Below are positions 44,001 to 53,386 of a stretch of 64,000 bases of DNA, piece by piece. The stretch's first letter is position 1. Every line of letters starts with the position of its first letter. The DNA is from Mycobacterium sp. IS-1590. GTDB lineage: Bacteria; Actinomycetota; Actinomycetes; Mycobacteriales; Mycobacteriaceae. Below the pieces are notes generated by a model. It was not told the DNA's origin. It saw only the letters and a list, made by a program, of their open reading frames with translations, and made no database searches. Made by a program: the position numbers and the translations under genes. The DNA lies in NCBI RefSeq assembly GCF_001500025.1, contig NZ_LQIW01000049.1:124001-188000 (forward strand), in the 5' to 3' direction.

Positions 44001-46091
44001 TTCGACCTGGGCGGTCACTCGCTGCTGGCCACCAAACTCGTTGCCGCGGTTCGCAATACGTTCAATGTCGACATCGGCGTGCGCGAGGTCTTCGAGCTGG
44101 GCACCGTGGCGGCCCTGGCGCAGCGGATCGATTCGTCGTCGGTGGCCGGCGGCCCCGCCCGCCCCCAACTGGTCCGCGTCCCGCACGACGGGCCGCTGCT
44201 CATGTCGGCTTCGCAGCTGCGGATGTGGTTCCAGTACCGCATCGACGGTCCCAGCCCGGTCAACAACATCCCGTTCGCGGCCCGCATCAGCGGGCCCTGC
44301 GACACCGACGCGTTCGTGCACGCGGTGCGCGACGTGGTGGCGCGCCACGAGGTATTGCGCACGACTTACCGCGAAATCGACGGTGCCCCTTATCAGATCG
44401 TCAACGACGATCTGGAGGTCGCGGTGCGCCGCGCCCACGGCGCCGACGACGTCTGGCTCGACACCGAACTCGGCAAGGAGTGCAGGCACGTCTTCGACCT
44501 CGAAGCCGACCCACCCGTTCGCGCCGCCGTCCTCGCGACGCCGGACGCGCATGTGGTGTCGCTCGTGGTGCATCACATCGCGGCCGACCACTGGTCGGCG
44601 ATGGTGCTGTTCACCGACCTGCTCACGGCCTACCGGGCCAGGCGCGCCGGCCAGGCACCGGGATTCGCGCCCCTGCCGGTCCAGTACGCGGACTACGCCG
44701 CGTGGCAGGCGGCGCTGCTCGGCGAAACCGACGGGCCCGTCGGCGCGCAGCGCGACTACTGGCGCGAGCAGTTGGCCGGGCTGCACGAGGATCCGGGCCT
44801 GACCCCGGACTTCCCGCGCCCGCCGGTGCTCAGCGGGGAAGGGGACGCCGTCGAGTTCGGCGTCGAAGCCGCCACCCGCGGCAGGCTCGCCGAACTCAGT
44901 CAGGAGCTCGGTGTCACCGAGTTCATGCTGCTGCAGGCAGCAGTGGCGGTCGCGTTGCACAAAGCCGGTGAGCGCCCGGACATTCCGCTGGGCACCCCGG
45001 TCGCAGGCCGCACCGAGGCCGAACTGGACCAGCTCGTCGGCTTCTTCATCAACATCGTGGTGCTGCGCAATGACCTGACCGACAACCCCACGCTGCGAGA
45101 GGTGCTGCGCCGGGCGCGCGACACCGCGCTGGAGGCCTACGCCCACCAGGACCTGCCGTTCGACCAGGTGGTCGATGCGGTCAGCCCGGCACGGTCATTG
45201 TCGCGTAACCCATTGTTCGGCGTCGTCGTACACGTGCGCGAGGCGCTGCCCGCCGACCAGGTGATCGAATCGCGGCCCGACGGCGACACCACGTTCACGG
45301 CGCTCGAGCCGCCGTTCGACGTCGCGCACGCCGACCTGTCGGTGAACTTCTTCGGTGCCGAGGACGGCTACCGCGGCCACGTCATCTACCGCACCGACCT
45401 GTACCGGCGCAGCACCGCCGAACGGTTCGTCCGGTGGCTGGACCGCGTGCTCGCCGCCTTCGCCGACGATCCCGGTCAACGGGTGCGCGACGTGCAGATC
45501 GCAGACGGCGAGGAGCGCCGGCTGGTAGCGCGGTTCAGCGCGGCGGCATCGGCCAGCATCCTCGACCTCTGGCGCGATCCGGTGGCGATCGGCGTGGTCG
45601 GCGACGTCTACGAGCACATCGTCGACGAGACCGGCGCCGACCTGCGTGCCACGGGCAAACGTGGACGCTGGACCGCCGACGGTGAACTGGAGCTCATCGA
45701 GGCCGTCGAGCCTCGTCGCCCGGCGGCGTCGGCGGGTCCGGCCGAACCCGCGCGCACCGAGACCGAACGCGTGCTGGCGACGCTGCTCGCCGATGTCGTG
45801 AACGTGCCCGAGGTGAACCGCACCGACGACTTCTTCGAGCTCGGGGGCGACTCCATCCTCGCGGTGCAGCTCGCCGCCCGTGCCCGTGACGCCGGGCTGA
45901 CGGTCACTGCGCGAATGGTGTTCGAGCACCCCACGATTCACGAACTGGCCGCCAAGGTCGACGCCGGCACGGACACGGAGACGGAGACGCCCGACGTCCA
46001 TCACGAGCCGATGGCGGCCTCCGGGCTGTCGGCCGACGAGTTGGCGGCGGTCACGTCGATGTGGTCGGCGTCGCAAGAGGGCGCACCGTGA
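41004..46091 (+). CDS. mbtE: Mycobactin NRPS MbtE (C-A-PCP-C-PCP)
   Basis: A 1695-residue synthetase matching M. tuberculosis MbtE in length. C1 (about 45-450; 'VAHHIAWDDG'), A (about 480-960; 'LIYTSGSTGLPKGV', 'YRSGDLARR', 'HGKIDRAAL'), PCP1 (Ser1006, 'LGGHSLLATK'), C2 (about 1060-1500; 'VVHHIAADHWS') and PCP2 (Ser1617, 'LGGDSILAVQ'). Both condensation motifs depart from HHxxxDG at the Gly (Asp and His respectively). It activates the internal (N-hydroxy/acyl) lysine of mycobactin. GTG start in a GTGA overlap with mbtD. Confidence 0.92.
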   Translation: MTDTVDIREQVQDRRLELLRRKLAERGLRGESTSTGEQDGLSDGQRRMWFVQAADPTGAILNICLSYRLTGDLDVARLHDAVDAVAARHAALRTTYGVDDAGEPQPTVHENLAPGWTVHDLTELSEHARRLRLEVLAQREFCAPFDLSTDSPLRLTVVRTAPDEHVLLLVAHHIAWDDGCWQVFFGDLTRAYAGEALAPAPPSHTPGAVDEDLDYWRAALADPPEPLELPGPNGSAVPTNWRSQRLTLQLPDATVERVTTLAKEAGATPYMVLLAAFGVLLQRYTHADDFLVATPVLNRTADVEDVIGYYGNTVALRLRPGAHESFRDVVAHARDTAVGAFAHQRVNLDRVVRELNPDRRHGVERMTRVSFGARGADGHGFNPPGISCRRAELRSHLTQLPLGFMVEFDAPGIVVEAEYLVEILDAPLVRQLLEHYAVLLDDALRRPDLPVNELDLMAPEDVEWLRRVSAGEEFDTAASTMTALVEAQAARTPEAVAVVYEGRNYTYRELNESANRLAHWLIERGIGTEDRVAVLLDRSPELVITALGVIKAGAVYQPVDPTYPEDRLTFILSDSDPKLAIREPVTDLDRFPTTNPTDAERVRPLYPESTAYLIYTSGSTGLPKGVPVAHKPVAEYFVWFKGDYGIDEKERLLQVASPSFDVSIAEIFGMLACGGRLVIPRPDGLRDVGYLTDLLHDEGITSMHFVPSLLGLFLSLPGVNQWRTLQRVPIGGEALPGELADKFHATFDALLHNFYGPTETVINASRYKVEGKQGTRIVPIGKPKINTQIHLLDDALRPVPVGVIGEIYIGGTHVAHGYHDRSKLTAERFVADPFNPGGRLYRSGDLARRNADGDIEFVGRADEQVKIRGFRIELGEVAAAISVDPSVGQAVVVVSDLPGVGKSLVGYVTPAEDIETVDVERIRNRVAAALPEYMVPAAYVVLEEIPITAHGKIDRAALPEPDIDSGAAFREPAEGTERGIADLFAELLERDRIGADDSFFDLGGHSLLATKLVAAVRNTFNVDIGVREVFELGTVAALAQRIDSSSVAGGPARPQLVRVPHDGPLLMSASQLRMWFQYRIDGPSPVNNIPFAARISGPCDTDAFVHAVRDVVARHEVLRTTYREIDGAPYQIVNDDLEVAVRRAHGADDVWLDTELGKECRHVFDLEADPPVRAAVLATPDAHVVSLVVHHIAADHWSAMVLFTDLLTAYRARRAGQAPGFAPLPVQYADYAAWQAALLGETDGPVGAQRDYWREQLAGLHEDPGLTPDFPRPPVLSGEGDAVEFGVEAATRGRLAELSQELGVTEFMLLQAAVAVALHKAGERPDIPLGTPVAGRTEAELDQLVGFFINIVVLRNDLTDNPTLREVLRRARDTALEAYAHQDLPFDQVVDAVSPARSLSRNPLFGVVVHVREALPADQVIESRPDGDTTFTALEPPFDVAHADLSVNFFGAEDGYRGHVIYRTDLYRRSTAERFVRWLDRVLAAFADDPGQRVRDVQIADGEERRLVARFSAAASASILDLWRDPVAIGVVGDVYEHIVDETGADLRATGKRGRWTADGELELIEAVEPRRPAASAGPAEPARTETERVLATLLADVVNVPEVNRTDDFFELGGDSILAVQLAARARDAGLTVTARMVFEHPTIHELAAKVDAGTDTETETPDVHHEPMAASGLSADELAAVTSMWSASQEGAP

Positions 46092-49000
46092 CCTCGACAC
46101 AGACCGAGCCGAAGGTCGCCATCGAGGACGTGATGGCGCTCAGCCCGCTGCAGCAGGGGCTGTTCTCGCTTGCCCAGCTGAACGCCGCCGAAGACGGCGG
46201 CGAGGACCCCTACGTCATCACCATGGCGGCCGATGTCACGGGCTCACTCGATGCGGCCCTGCTGCGCGAGTGCGCGGCCGCGATGCTCGTCCGTCACCCC
46301 AACCTGAGGGCGAGTTTCGTTCGAGCACAAAGCAAACCCGTTCAGGTGGTGCCGAACCGCGTCGACGTGCCGTGGCGGCACGTCACCGCGGCCGCCGAGG
46401 AGGTCGAGGCGCTCGAGGCCGACGAATACCGCCGGCCGTTCGATCTCGCGCGCGGACCGGCGATCCGGTTCCTGTTGATCGAAATCCCGGACCACAAGGA
46501 AGGCGATCGCTTTCGTTTCAATGTGGTCGCCCACCACATCATCATCGACGGCTGGTCGCTGCCGCTGTTCGTCGGCGAGCTGATCTCGCTGTACCGCTCG
46601 GGCGGCGACGCGGCCGTGCTGCCCCCGCCGCCGCGCCCGTACCGCGACTACATCGGCTGGCTGGCCGGACGCGATCAGGAGACCAGCCGCGTCCTGTGGC
46701 GTGAGCACCTGGCCGGCCTCGACGGCCCCACGCTCGTCACACCCGCCCTCACCTCCGGGGAGCCGCCGACCGGTGAACCGCACCGCACCGAGCTGAGCCT
46801 GGATCGGGCCGCGACGCAGCAGTTGGCGGACGCCGCCCGGTCCCGCGGCGTCACCGTCAACACCCTGGTCCAGATGGCCTGGGCGGCAGTGCTCTCGGCG
46901 TTCACCGACCGCTCCGATGTGGTCTTCGGCGTGACGGTGTCCGGGCGCCCCGGCGAGCTGGCGGGCGTGGAGACCATGGTCGGACTCTTCATCAACACGG
47001 TGCCGCTGCGGGTGCGACTGGACCCAGCGGCCCGGGTGGGTGCGCAATGCGTTGCGCTGCAACGAGAAGCGGCGAAGCTGCGCGATCACGGATACCTGCC
47101 TCACAACGAACTGCGGGCACTGGGTGGCATCGGCGAGATGTACGACACCCTGCTGGTCTACGAGAACTTCCCGCCCGGCGGTCTGGTCGGCGGCGGTGAC
47201 TTCGTCGCCGGCGGTGCGACATTCCGGCCTGCCGCGTTGGAGAGCGTGTCGCACTTCCCGGTCACCATCGCCGCGCACATGATCGACGACGAGCTCACGG
47301 TTCTGGTCGAGGTCGTCGAGGGGGCGCTCGGCCAGATGAGTCCCGAGTCGCTCGGGCACCGACTGCTCGCCACCACCGAGCGACTGATCGCAGGCTGGGA
47401 TCGCCCGCTACGCGACGTCAGTGTCCTGCTCGACGGTGAGGGTGCGACCGCGGCGGCCGAGCCCGCACCGGCGAGCGAACATCTCGGCGTGCACACCGCG
47501 TTCGCCGAAGCCGCGAGCGCGCGGCTGGGCTCACCGGCGCTGAGCTGGTCCGGCGGCGAACTCACCTACCGGCAGCTCGACGAGGCCGCCGATCAGCTCG
47601 CCGCTGCGCTGGTGGCGAAGGGCGTACACGCCGAAACACCCGTCGCGATCCGGCTTTCGCGAGGACCGCGGTATGTCGTCGCGATGCTGGCGGTGCTCAA
47701 GGCCGGCGGCGTGATCGTGCCGCTGGACCCCGGGATGCCCGCGGAGCGGATCGCCGACATCCTCGACCAGTGCCGCGCGACGGTCGTCATCGACGACGAA
47801 CTGCTCGCCGAGGTCCCGGCCGAGCCCGCAGAGGACTTCCGGCCGGTGGCCGCGCTGCCGGGCCAGGCCGCGTACATGGTGTTCACCTCCGGCACCACCG
47901 GCAGGCCCAAGGGCGTCATCGGAACCCACCAGGCGCTGCTGGCCTACGCCGAGGACCACGCCCGAAACGTACTGCGCCCGGCCGCTGCCAGACTGCGCCA
48001 CCCGCTGCGGGTCGCGCACGCCTGGTCATTCACCTTCGACGCCGCATGGCAGCCGCTGGCCGCGCTGCTCGACGGGCACGCGGTGCACATCGTCGACGAC
48101 GAAATCCAGCGTGACGCCGAGGCTCTGGTCGAAACCATCGGCCGGTACGGGATCGACCTGATCGACACCACCCCGTCGATGTTCGCCCAACTGCACGCGG
48201 TCGGGCTGCTCACGACGGTGCCGCTCGGTGTGCTCGCGCTCGGCGGCGAGGCCGTCGGGATCCCGGCGTGGAACCTGATCCGCGACGAATGCGCGCGCAC
48301 CGGCATGGCGGCCTACAACTGTTACGGCCCAACGGAAACCACCGTCGAGGCCGTCGTCGCCACGATCGCCGAACACGATCAGCCGACCATCGGGCATCCC
48401 ACCTCGCCCAGTCGGGCCTACGTGTTGGACTCGTGGTTGCGACCGGTTCCCGACGGGGTGCCCGGCGAGCTGTACCTGTCGGGCGGTCAACTGACCCGCG
48501 GCTATCTGGGCCGGTTCGGTGAGACCGCCTCCCGGTTCGTCGCCGACCCGTTCGGCGACGGCGAGCGCATGTACCGGACCGGTGACGTGGTGCGACGCCA
48601 GCCCGGCGGGGCGCTGGAATTCCTCGGGCGCTCCGATGCGCAGGTGAAGATCCGGGGCTTCCGGGTGGAGCCGAGCGAAATCTCGGCGGTTCTGCACACC
48701 CATCCCGCGGTGCGCCACGCTCACGTGGCGGTGCGCCGGCAACGGTGGGGTGCGCAGCTGGTGGCGTTCGTCGTCGCCGAACCCGCGCCCGCGGCCGCCG
48801 AGTTGCGCGCCCTGGTGTCAAAACGACTGCCGCGGTACATGGTTCCGCATTCGATCGTGGTCATCGAGCAGATGCCGCTGACCACACACGGCAAGGTCGA
48901 CGAGGCGGCACTGAACGCGATCGCCGTCGCCGAGGGGCCCTCGACCGCCCCGGAGACCGACACCGAGAAGGCGCTGGCGGCCGTGCTCGGCGAGCTGCTC

Positions 49001-50476
49001 GAAGGCCCCGACGCCACCGGCCTGACCATCGACGTCAATGCCGATCTTCTGGCCCTCGGCCTGGACAGCATCGTGGCGCTGTCGGTGGTGCAGGCCGCGC
49101 GCAGGCGCGGAATCCCGTTGCGCGCCAGGCTGATGCTGGAGTGCGCGACGTTACGGGAGCTCGCGGAGGCCATCGAGAACGAGTCCGCGCTCGCCGAACA
49201 CGACGACGACCCCGACGGCCCGACGCCCGTGCTGCCCAGCGCGCACTGGCTCTACGAACACGGCGAACCACGGCGGCTGGCGCAGACCGAGGCCATCCGG
49301 CTGCCCGAGGGCATCACCGGTGAGCGACTCCAGCAGATCCTGCGCGCGGTGATCGGCGGTCATCCGGTGCTGCGAAGCCGCATCGACCGGCAGACGATGA
49401 CGCTCGTCGAGCACGAGGCGCAGAATCTGCTGACCGAGGTGCGGGTGGACGACGACACGGACGAAGCGCTCGTCGCAGCCGTGGCCAAACACGCTCACCG
49501 GTCGGTGCAACGCCTCGACCCGGAACGGGGTTCGATGCTTGCCGCGGTGTGGCTGCACCCGCCGGCCGGTCCCGGCATCCTGCTGCTGACCGTGCACGTG
49601 CTGGCGGCCGACCCGGCGTCCTGGCGGATCCTGTTGGCCGAACTCGACGCGGCGTGGCACACGATCAGGTCGGGCCGTGAACCGGCGCCCATCCGGGAGC
49701 ACACCAGCTACCGGCGCTGGGCGAGGCTGCTCAGCGAGCGGGCGTACGCCCTTGAGACGGCCGACTTCTGGGCGGCCCAACTCGAGGGCGACGACCCGCC
49801 GCTGGGCGCCCGCAGGCTGCGGCCGCAGACCGATCGCGTCGGCGATGTCGTCGTCTCCATGGCGGTGACCGACACGGACCTGACCCAACGGTTGCTCAAC
49901 GCGTCCGAACCCGCACCGCACCTGCTGGCGGCGGCCGCCGCGCGCACCGTCACCCGATGGCGGCTGCACCGCGGCCAAGACACACCGACGCCGCTGTTGG
50001 CCCTGGAGACCCACGGCCGCGCCGACAGCCTCGTCGACGCCGTCGACACCTCCGACACCGTCGGCTTGCTCACCGCGATCTATCCGCTGCGCGTGCAGAC
50101 CACCCGCAGTGCCGGCGAGATCCCCGGCGACGGCATCGATTACGGGCTGCTGCGCTATCTGCGGCCCGATACCGCCGAGCGCCTTGCGGCGCTGCCCGAA
50201 CCGCAGGTGTTGCTCAACTTCCTGGGCCGGGTGCACGCGGGCTTCGACGGCGGTGCGCTGCGCCCGGACCGGGCGCTGCTGGCGGGAGTGTCGCCGCTGC
50301 CCGAGCCGCGGCTGGCGGTTCGGCACGAACTGACGGTGCTGGCGGCGGTGCTCGGCGACACCGACGCGCCGCTGCTCGGCACGCAATGGCGCACGCTTCC
50401 CGACATTCTGTCCGCCGACGATGTCGCCGCCCTGCAGGCGATGTGGCAGGAATCGCTACGAGAGGTCGTTTCATGA
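46088..50476 (+). CDS. mbtF: Mycobactin NRPS MbtF (C-A-PCP-E-like)
   Basis: A 1462-residue synthetase, equal in length to M. tuberculosis MbtF (about 1461), adding the terminal lysine that cyclises to the azepanone. C (about 20-440; canonical 'VAHHIIIDGWS'), A (about 475-960; 'MVFTSGTTGRPKGV', 'YNCYGPTE', 'YRTGDVVRR', 'HGKVDEAAL'), PCP (Ser994, 'LGLDSIVAL') and a C-terminal epimerisation-like domain with 'VHVLAADPASWRIL', in which the first His is Val but the second His and the Asp remain. GTG at 46088 overlaps the mbtE stop (GTGA). Confidence 0.92.
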   Translation: MTSTQTEPKVAIEDVMALSPLQQGLFSLAQLNAAEDGGEDPYVITMAADVTGSLDAALLRECAAAMLVRHPNLRASFVRAQSKPVQVVPNRVDVPWRHVTAAAEEVEALEADEYRRPFDLARGPAIRFLLIEIPDHKEGDRFRFNVVAHHIIIDGWSLPLFVGELISLYRSGGDAAVLPPPPRPYRDYIGWLAGRDQETSRVLWREHLAGLDGPTLVTPALTSGEPPTGEPHRTELSLDRAATQQLADAARSRGVTVNTLVQMAWAAVLSAFTDRSDVVFGVTVSGRPGELAGVETMVGLFINTVPLRVRLDPAARVGAQCVALQREAAKLRDHGYLPHNELRALGGIGEMYDTLLVYENFPPGGLVGGGDFVAGGATFRPAALESVSHFPVTIAAHMIDDELTVLVEVVEGALGQMSPESLGHRLLATTERLIAGWDRPLRDVSVLLDGEGATAAAEPAPASEHLGVHTAFAEAASARLGSPALSWSGGELTYRQLDEAADQLAAALVAKGVHAETPVAIRLSRGPRYVVAMLAVLKAGGVIVPLDPGMPAERIADILDQCRATVVIDDELLAEVPAEPAEDFRPVAALPGQAAYMVFTSGTTGRPKGVIGTHQALLAYAEDHARNVLRPAAARLRHPLRVAHAWSFTFDAAWQPLAALLDGHAVHIVDDEIQRDAEALVETIGRYGIDLIDTTPSMFAQLHAVGLLTTVPLGVLALGGEAVGIPAWNLIRDECARTGMAAYNCYGPTETTVEAVVATIAEHDQPTIGHPTSPSRAYVLDSWLRPVPDGVPGELYLSGGQLTRGYLGRFGETASRFVADPFGDGERMYRTGDVVRRQPGGALEFLGRSDAQVKIRGFRVEPSEISAVLHTHPAVRHAHVAVRRQRWGAQLVAFVVAEPAPAAAELRALVSKRLPRYMVPHSIVVIEQMPLTTHGKVDEAALNAIAVAEGPSTAPETDTEKALAAVLGELLEGPDATGLTIDVNADLLALGLDSIVALSVVQAARRRGIPLRARLMLECATLRELAEAIENESALAEHDDDPDGPTPVLPSAHWLYEHGEPRRLAQTEAIRLPEGITGERLQQILRAVIGGHPVLRSRIDRQTMTLVEHEAQNLLTEVRVDDDTDEALVAAVAKHAHRSVQRLDPERGSMLAAVWLHPPAGPGILLLTVHVLAADPASWRILLAELDAAWHTIRSGREPAPIREHTSYRRWARLLSERAYALETADFWAAQLEGDDPPLGARRLRPQTDRVGDVVVSMAVTDTDLTQRLLNASEPAPHLLAAAAARTVTRWRLHRGQDTPTPLLALETHGRADSLVDAVDTSDTVGLLTAIYPLRVQTTRSAGEIPGDGIDYGLLRYLRPDTAERLAALPEPQVLLNFLGRVHAGFDGGALRPDRALLAGVSPLPEPRLAVRHELTVLAAVLGDTDAPLLGTQWRTLPDILSADDVAALQAMWQESLREVVS

Positions 50477-51786
50477 GCCGGACACTTGCGGTGGTGGGCG
50501 CGGGCGCGAAGGCCGTCGCCGTCGCCGCCAAGGCCGCCGAACTCCGCGACATGGGCATCGACGTGCCCGAGGTCGTGGCCGTCGAGAAGACCGGCGTGGC
50601 CGCAAACTGGCAGGCCGATGGCGGCTGGACCGACGGCCAACACCGGTTGGGCACGAGCCCGGAGAAGGACGTCGGCTTCCCATACCGCTCGGCCCTGGTA
50701 CCGCGGCGCAACGCCGAACTCGACGAGCGCATGACCCGGCACAGCTGGCAGCAGTATCTGATCTCCACGGGCCAGTTCGCCGAATGGGTCGACCGCGGAC
50801 GGCCGGCTCCCACCCACCGCCGGTGGAGCCAGTACCTGCGCTGGGTCGCGGGCAATGTCGAGATGAACGTGGTCAGGGGCGAGGTGCGGAGCATCTCGGT
50901 CGACACAGCCGACACCGGATCCGGTGAACCGCGGTGGGCGCTGCACACACCCGACCGCACCGTCACGGCCGAGGGTCTGATGATCACCGGCCCCGGGCAG
51001 CCGGAGCGCTCGATCCTGCCGGGCAACCCGCGGGTGCTGTCGATCGCCCAGTTCTGGCATCGCGCGGCGCAGTACGAGTTGATCCGCGCCGAGCGCGTGG
51101 CCGTCATCGGCGGTGGAGAGACCGCGGCGTCGATGCTCAATGAGCTGTTCCGGCATCGGGTTTCGACGATCACGGTGATCTCACCGCAGGTGACCCTGTT
51201 CACCCGGGGTGAGGGTTTCTTCGAGAACACGCTGTTCTCCGATCCCACCGGCTGGACCAGCCTGACCATGGCGGAGCGACGCGACGCTCTGTTGCGGACC
51301 GACCGCGGGGTGTTCTCCGCGCGGGTGCAGGAAGCGCTGCTCGCCGACGACCGGATCCGTCACCTGCGGGGCAGGGTCGCGCACGCGGTCGCCCGCGAGG
51401 GCCGAATCCGGTTGACGCTGAGCACAACTGCGGGCGGGGAGTCCCTGGAGACGGTGCACGGATTCGATCTGGTCATCGACGGCTCGGGTGCCGACGCGAT
51501 GTGGTTCGTCTCGCTGCTCGGTCAGGACGCGTTGGATCTGTTGGAACTCGGCCTGGGCGCGCCGCTGACCCCGGATGTGCTGCAGGAGGCCATCGGCGAC
51601 GACCTCGCCGTGGGTGGGTTGCGGCCCAAGCTCTTCCTGCCGGGTCTGTCAGGGCTCACACAGGGTCCGGGCTTCCCCAACCTGTCATGTCTGGGCCTGT
51701 TGTCGGACCGCATCCTGGGAGCCGACCTGGGCGAGGCCGCAGGCGCAAAGTCGCTGAAAGGACCTGCGCGTCAATCCGTTCGGTGA
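50473..51786 (+). CDS. mbtG: Lysine N6-hydroxylase MbtG
   Basis: A 437-residue flavin N-monooxygenase that forms the hydroxamate N-OH groups of mycobactin lysines. The FAD motif reads 'VVGAGAKAVAVAAKA' (GxGxxA form, as in MbtG), the central 'KDVGFPYRSALVPRRN' and 'YLRWVA' fit the lysine/ornithine hydroxylase family, and the NADPH motif is 'VAVIGGGETAASML'. ATG at 50473 in an ATGA overlap with mbtF. It is the last gene of the operon: no mbtH follows, and the next gene is convergent after 18 bp. Confidence 0.92.
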   Translation: MSRTLAVVGAGAKAVAVAAKAAELRDMGIDVPEVVAVEKTGVAANWQADGGWTDGQHRLGTSPEKDVGFPYRSALVPRRNAELDERMTRHSWQQYLISTGQFAEWVDRGRPAPTHRRWSQYLRWVAGNVEMNVVRGEVRSISVDTADTGSGEPRWALHTPDRTVTAEGLMITGPGQPERSILPGNPRVLSIAQFWHRAAQYELIRAERVAVIGGGETAASMLNELFRHRVSTITVISPQVTLFTRGEGFFENTLFSDPTGWTSLTMAERRDALLRTDRGVFSARVQEALLADDRIRHLRGRVAHAVAREGRIRLTLSTTAGGESLETVHGFDLVIDGSGADAMWFVSLLGQDALDLLELGLGAPLTPDVLQEAIGDDLAVGGLRPKLFLPGLSGLTQGPGFPNLSCLGLLSDRILGADLGEAAGAKSLKGPARQSVR

Positions 51787-51804
51787 CGGGCGCCGCTGAA
51801 CCCG

Positions 51805-52131
51805 TTATGCCTGGGCCCATCCGTGGGCTGGGGAGGGCACGTCCATGTCGAACACCCGCGCGTGCAGCACCGTGCGGTTGCGCAGCGCGGCGCGCACCGC
51901 CCGGTGCAGCCCGTCTTCGAGGTAGATGATTCCCTTCCAGCGCACCGCGTGCGGGAACAGGTCGCCGTAGAACGTCGAATCCTCGGAGAGCAGTCGGTCG
52001 AGGGCGAGCACCGTGGTGGTGGTGACCAACTCGTCGAGCCGGATCTGGCGCGGCGGGATCTGCGCCCATTGGCGGTGTGACAACCCGTGGTCGGGGTAGG
52101 GCCTACCCTCCCTGACTCCCTTGAAGATCAT
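51805..52131 (-). CDS. Conserved actinobacterial protein (Rv2375-like)
   Basis: A 108-residue protein, very conserved in my memory of mycobacteria: 'YPDHGLSHRQWAQIPPRQIRLDELVTTT'-type sequence and 'FPHAVRWKGIIYLEDG', 'NRTVLHARVFDMD'. The charged, globular composition lacks membrane segments. It resembles ParB/Srx-like nuclease-fold proteins in the 'RLDEL..T...D.L' pattern, but I cannot confirm that. The ATG at 52131 is chosen from the conserved N-terminus. It diverges from hrcA (189 bp between). Function unknown. Confidence 0.75.
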   Translation of the reverse strand: MIFKGVREGRPYPDHGLSHRQWAQIPPRQIRLDELVTTTTVLALDRLLSEDSTFYGDLFPHAVRWKGIIYLEDGLHRAVRAALRNRTVLHARVFDMDVPSPAHGWAQA

Positions 52132-52320
52132 CGGGCCAGCGTCCTTCGAGTCGTCCCCCGAGTCCTCCCCGGACTGTGATTTCACGATGACAACAACAAG
52201 CAAGGTTAGTGCACCGCAGTTGTGCGCGTCGCCCGTGTCGAAGGACCGCTCGCGCGCTATCGGCGCTGTTGGTGCCCCTAAAATGGGTGACAACGCGATT
52301 CGAGGGGTAGGTGAGCAGAC

Positions 52321-53352
52321 ATGGGTAGCGCCGACGACCGCCGGTTCGAGGTGCTGCGCGCGATCGTCGCCGACTTCGTGGCCACCAAGGAGCCGATCGG
52401 GTCGAAGACGCTCGTCGAGCGGCACAACCTCGGCGTCTCAAGTGCGACCGTGCGCAACGACATGGCGGTGCTGGAGGCCGAGGGCTACATCACCCAGCCC
52501 CACACCAGCTCCGGACGCGTGCCCACCGAGAAGGGCTATCGCGAGTTCGTCGACCGGATCGACGACATCAAACCCCTGTCGTCGTCGGAACGCCGCGCGA
52601 TCCTGTCGTTCCTCGAATCCGGGGTCGACCTCGACGACGTGCTGCGCCGCGCCGTGCGGCTGCTCGCGCAGCTGACGCGCCAGGTCGCGATCGTGCAATA
52701 CCCGACGCTGTCGACCTCCACGGTCCGCCATCTCGAGGTGGTTGCGCTCACCCCGGCCAAGCTGCTGCTGGTGGTGATCACCGACACCGGCCGCGTGGAC
52801 CAGCGCATGGTCGAGTTGGGCGACACGCTCGACGAGCACGACGTCACCAAGCTGCGCGACCTGCTCGGCCAGGCGCTCGAGGGCAAACCGCTGGCTGCGG
52901 CATCGATCGCGGTGGCGGACCTGGCCTCGCAACTGGACGGGCACGGCGGGCTGGCTGACGCGGTCGGCCGGTCGGCCACCGTGCTGGTCGAGACGCTCGT
53001 CGAGCACCGCGAGGAGCGGCTGCTGCTGGGCGGCACCGCCAACCTCACCCGCAACACCGCCGACTTCGGCGGCTCCCTGCGCTCGGTGCTCGAGGCGCTC
53101 GAGGAGCAGGTGGTGGTGCTGCGGCTGCTGGCGGCGCAGCAGGAGGCCGGCAAGGTGACCGTGCGCATCGGCCATGAAACCGAGGCCGAGGAGATGGCGG
53201 GCACCTCCGTGGTGACCACCGCGTACGGCAGTTCGGGCAAGGTGTACGGCGGCATGGGTGTGTTGGGTCCCACCCGAATGGACTATCCGGGAACTATCGC
53301 TAATGTCGCTGCGGTTGCTCTCTATATCGGGGAAGTCTTAGGCAGCCGGTAA
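52321..53352 (+). CDS. hrcA: Heat-inducible transcription repressor HrcA
   Basis: A 343-residue HrcA. The N-terminal winged helix has 'KEPIGSKTLVERHNLGVSSATVRNDMAVLE'-type sequence, the family signature; the GAF-like and dimer domains follow, ending 'VLGPTRMDYPGTIANV'. It represses chaperone genes by binding CIRCE and is stabilised by GroEL. No CIRCE (TTAGCACTC-N9-GAGTGCTAA) was seen upstream; a TAAAAT hexamer near 52277 may be the -10. 34 bp before dnaJ2. Confidence 0.93.
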   Translation: MGSADDRRFEVLRAIVADFVATKEPIGSKTLVERHNLGVSSATVRNDMAVLEAEGYITQPHTSSGRVPTEKGYREFVDRIDDIKPLSSSERRAILSFLESGVDLDDVLRRAVRLLAQLTRQVAIVQYPTLSTSTVRHLEVVALTPAKLLLVVITDTGRVDQRMVELGDTLDEHDVTKLRDLLGQALEGKPLAAASIAVADLASQLDGHGGLADAVGRSATVLVETLVEHREERLLLGGTANLTRNTADFGGSLRSVLEALEEQVVVLRLLAAQQEAGKVTVRIGHETEAEEMAGTSVVTTAYGSSGKVYGGMGVLGPTRMDYPGTIANVAAVALYIGEVLGSR

Positions 53353-53386
53353 CCACCGGCACAGGCGGAAGGTCAGGCAAGTCAGC

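Noticed and set aside
42618..45146. 842-codon minus-strand open frame opposite mbtE
   Set aside because: It mirrors mbtE codons and has no domain or motif; mbtE fully explains the DNA.
52103..52260. Minus-strand run Ala-Cys-Cys-Cys-His upstream of the Rv2375-like gene, resembling a third poly-Cys leader
   Set aside because: The frame does not end after the Cys codons, no leaderless start with a -10 element is present, and the downstream gene has no sulfur link.
52132..52320. Possible CIRCE element before hrcA
   Set aside because: No TTAGCACTC / GAGTGCTAA pair is present; only a TTAGTGCACC fragment was seen.
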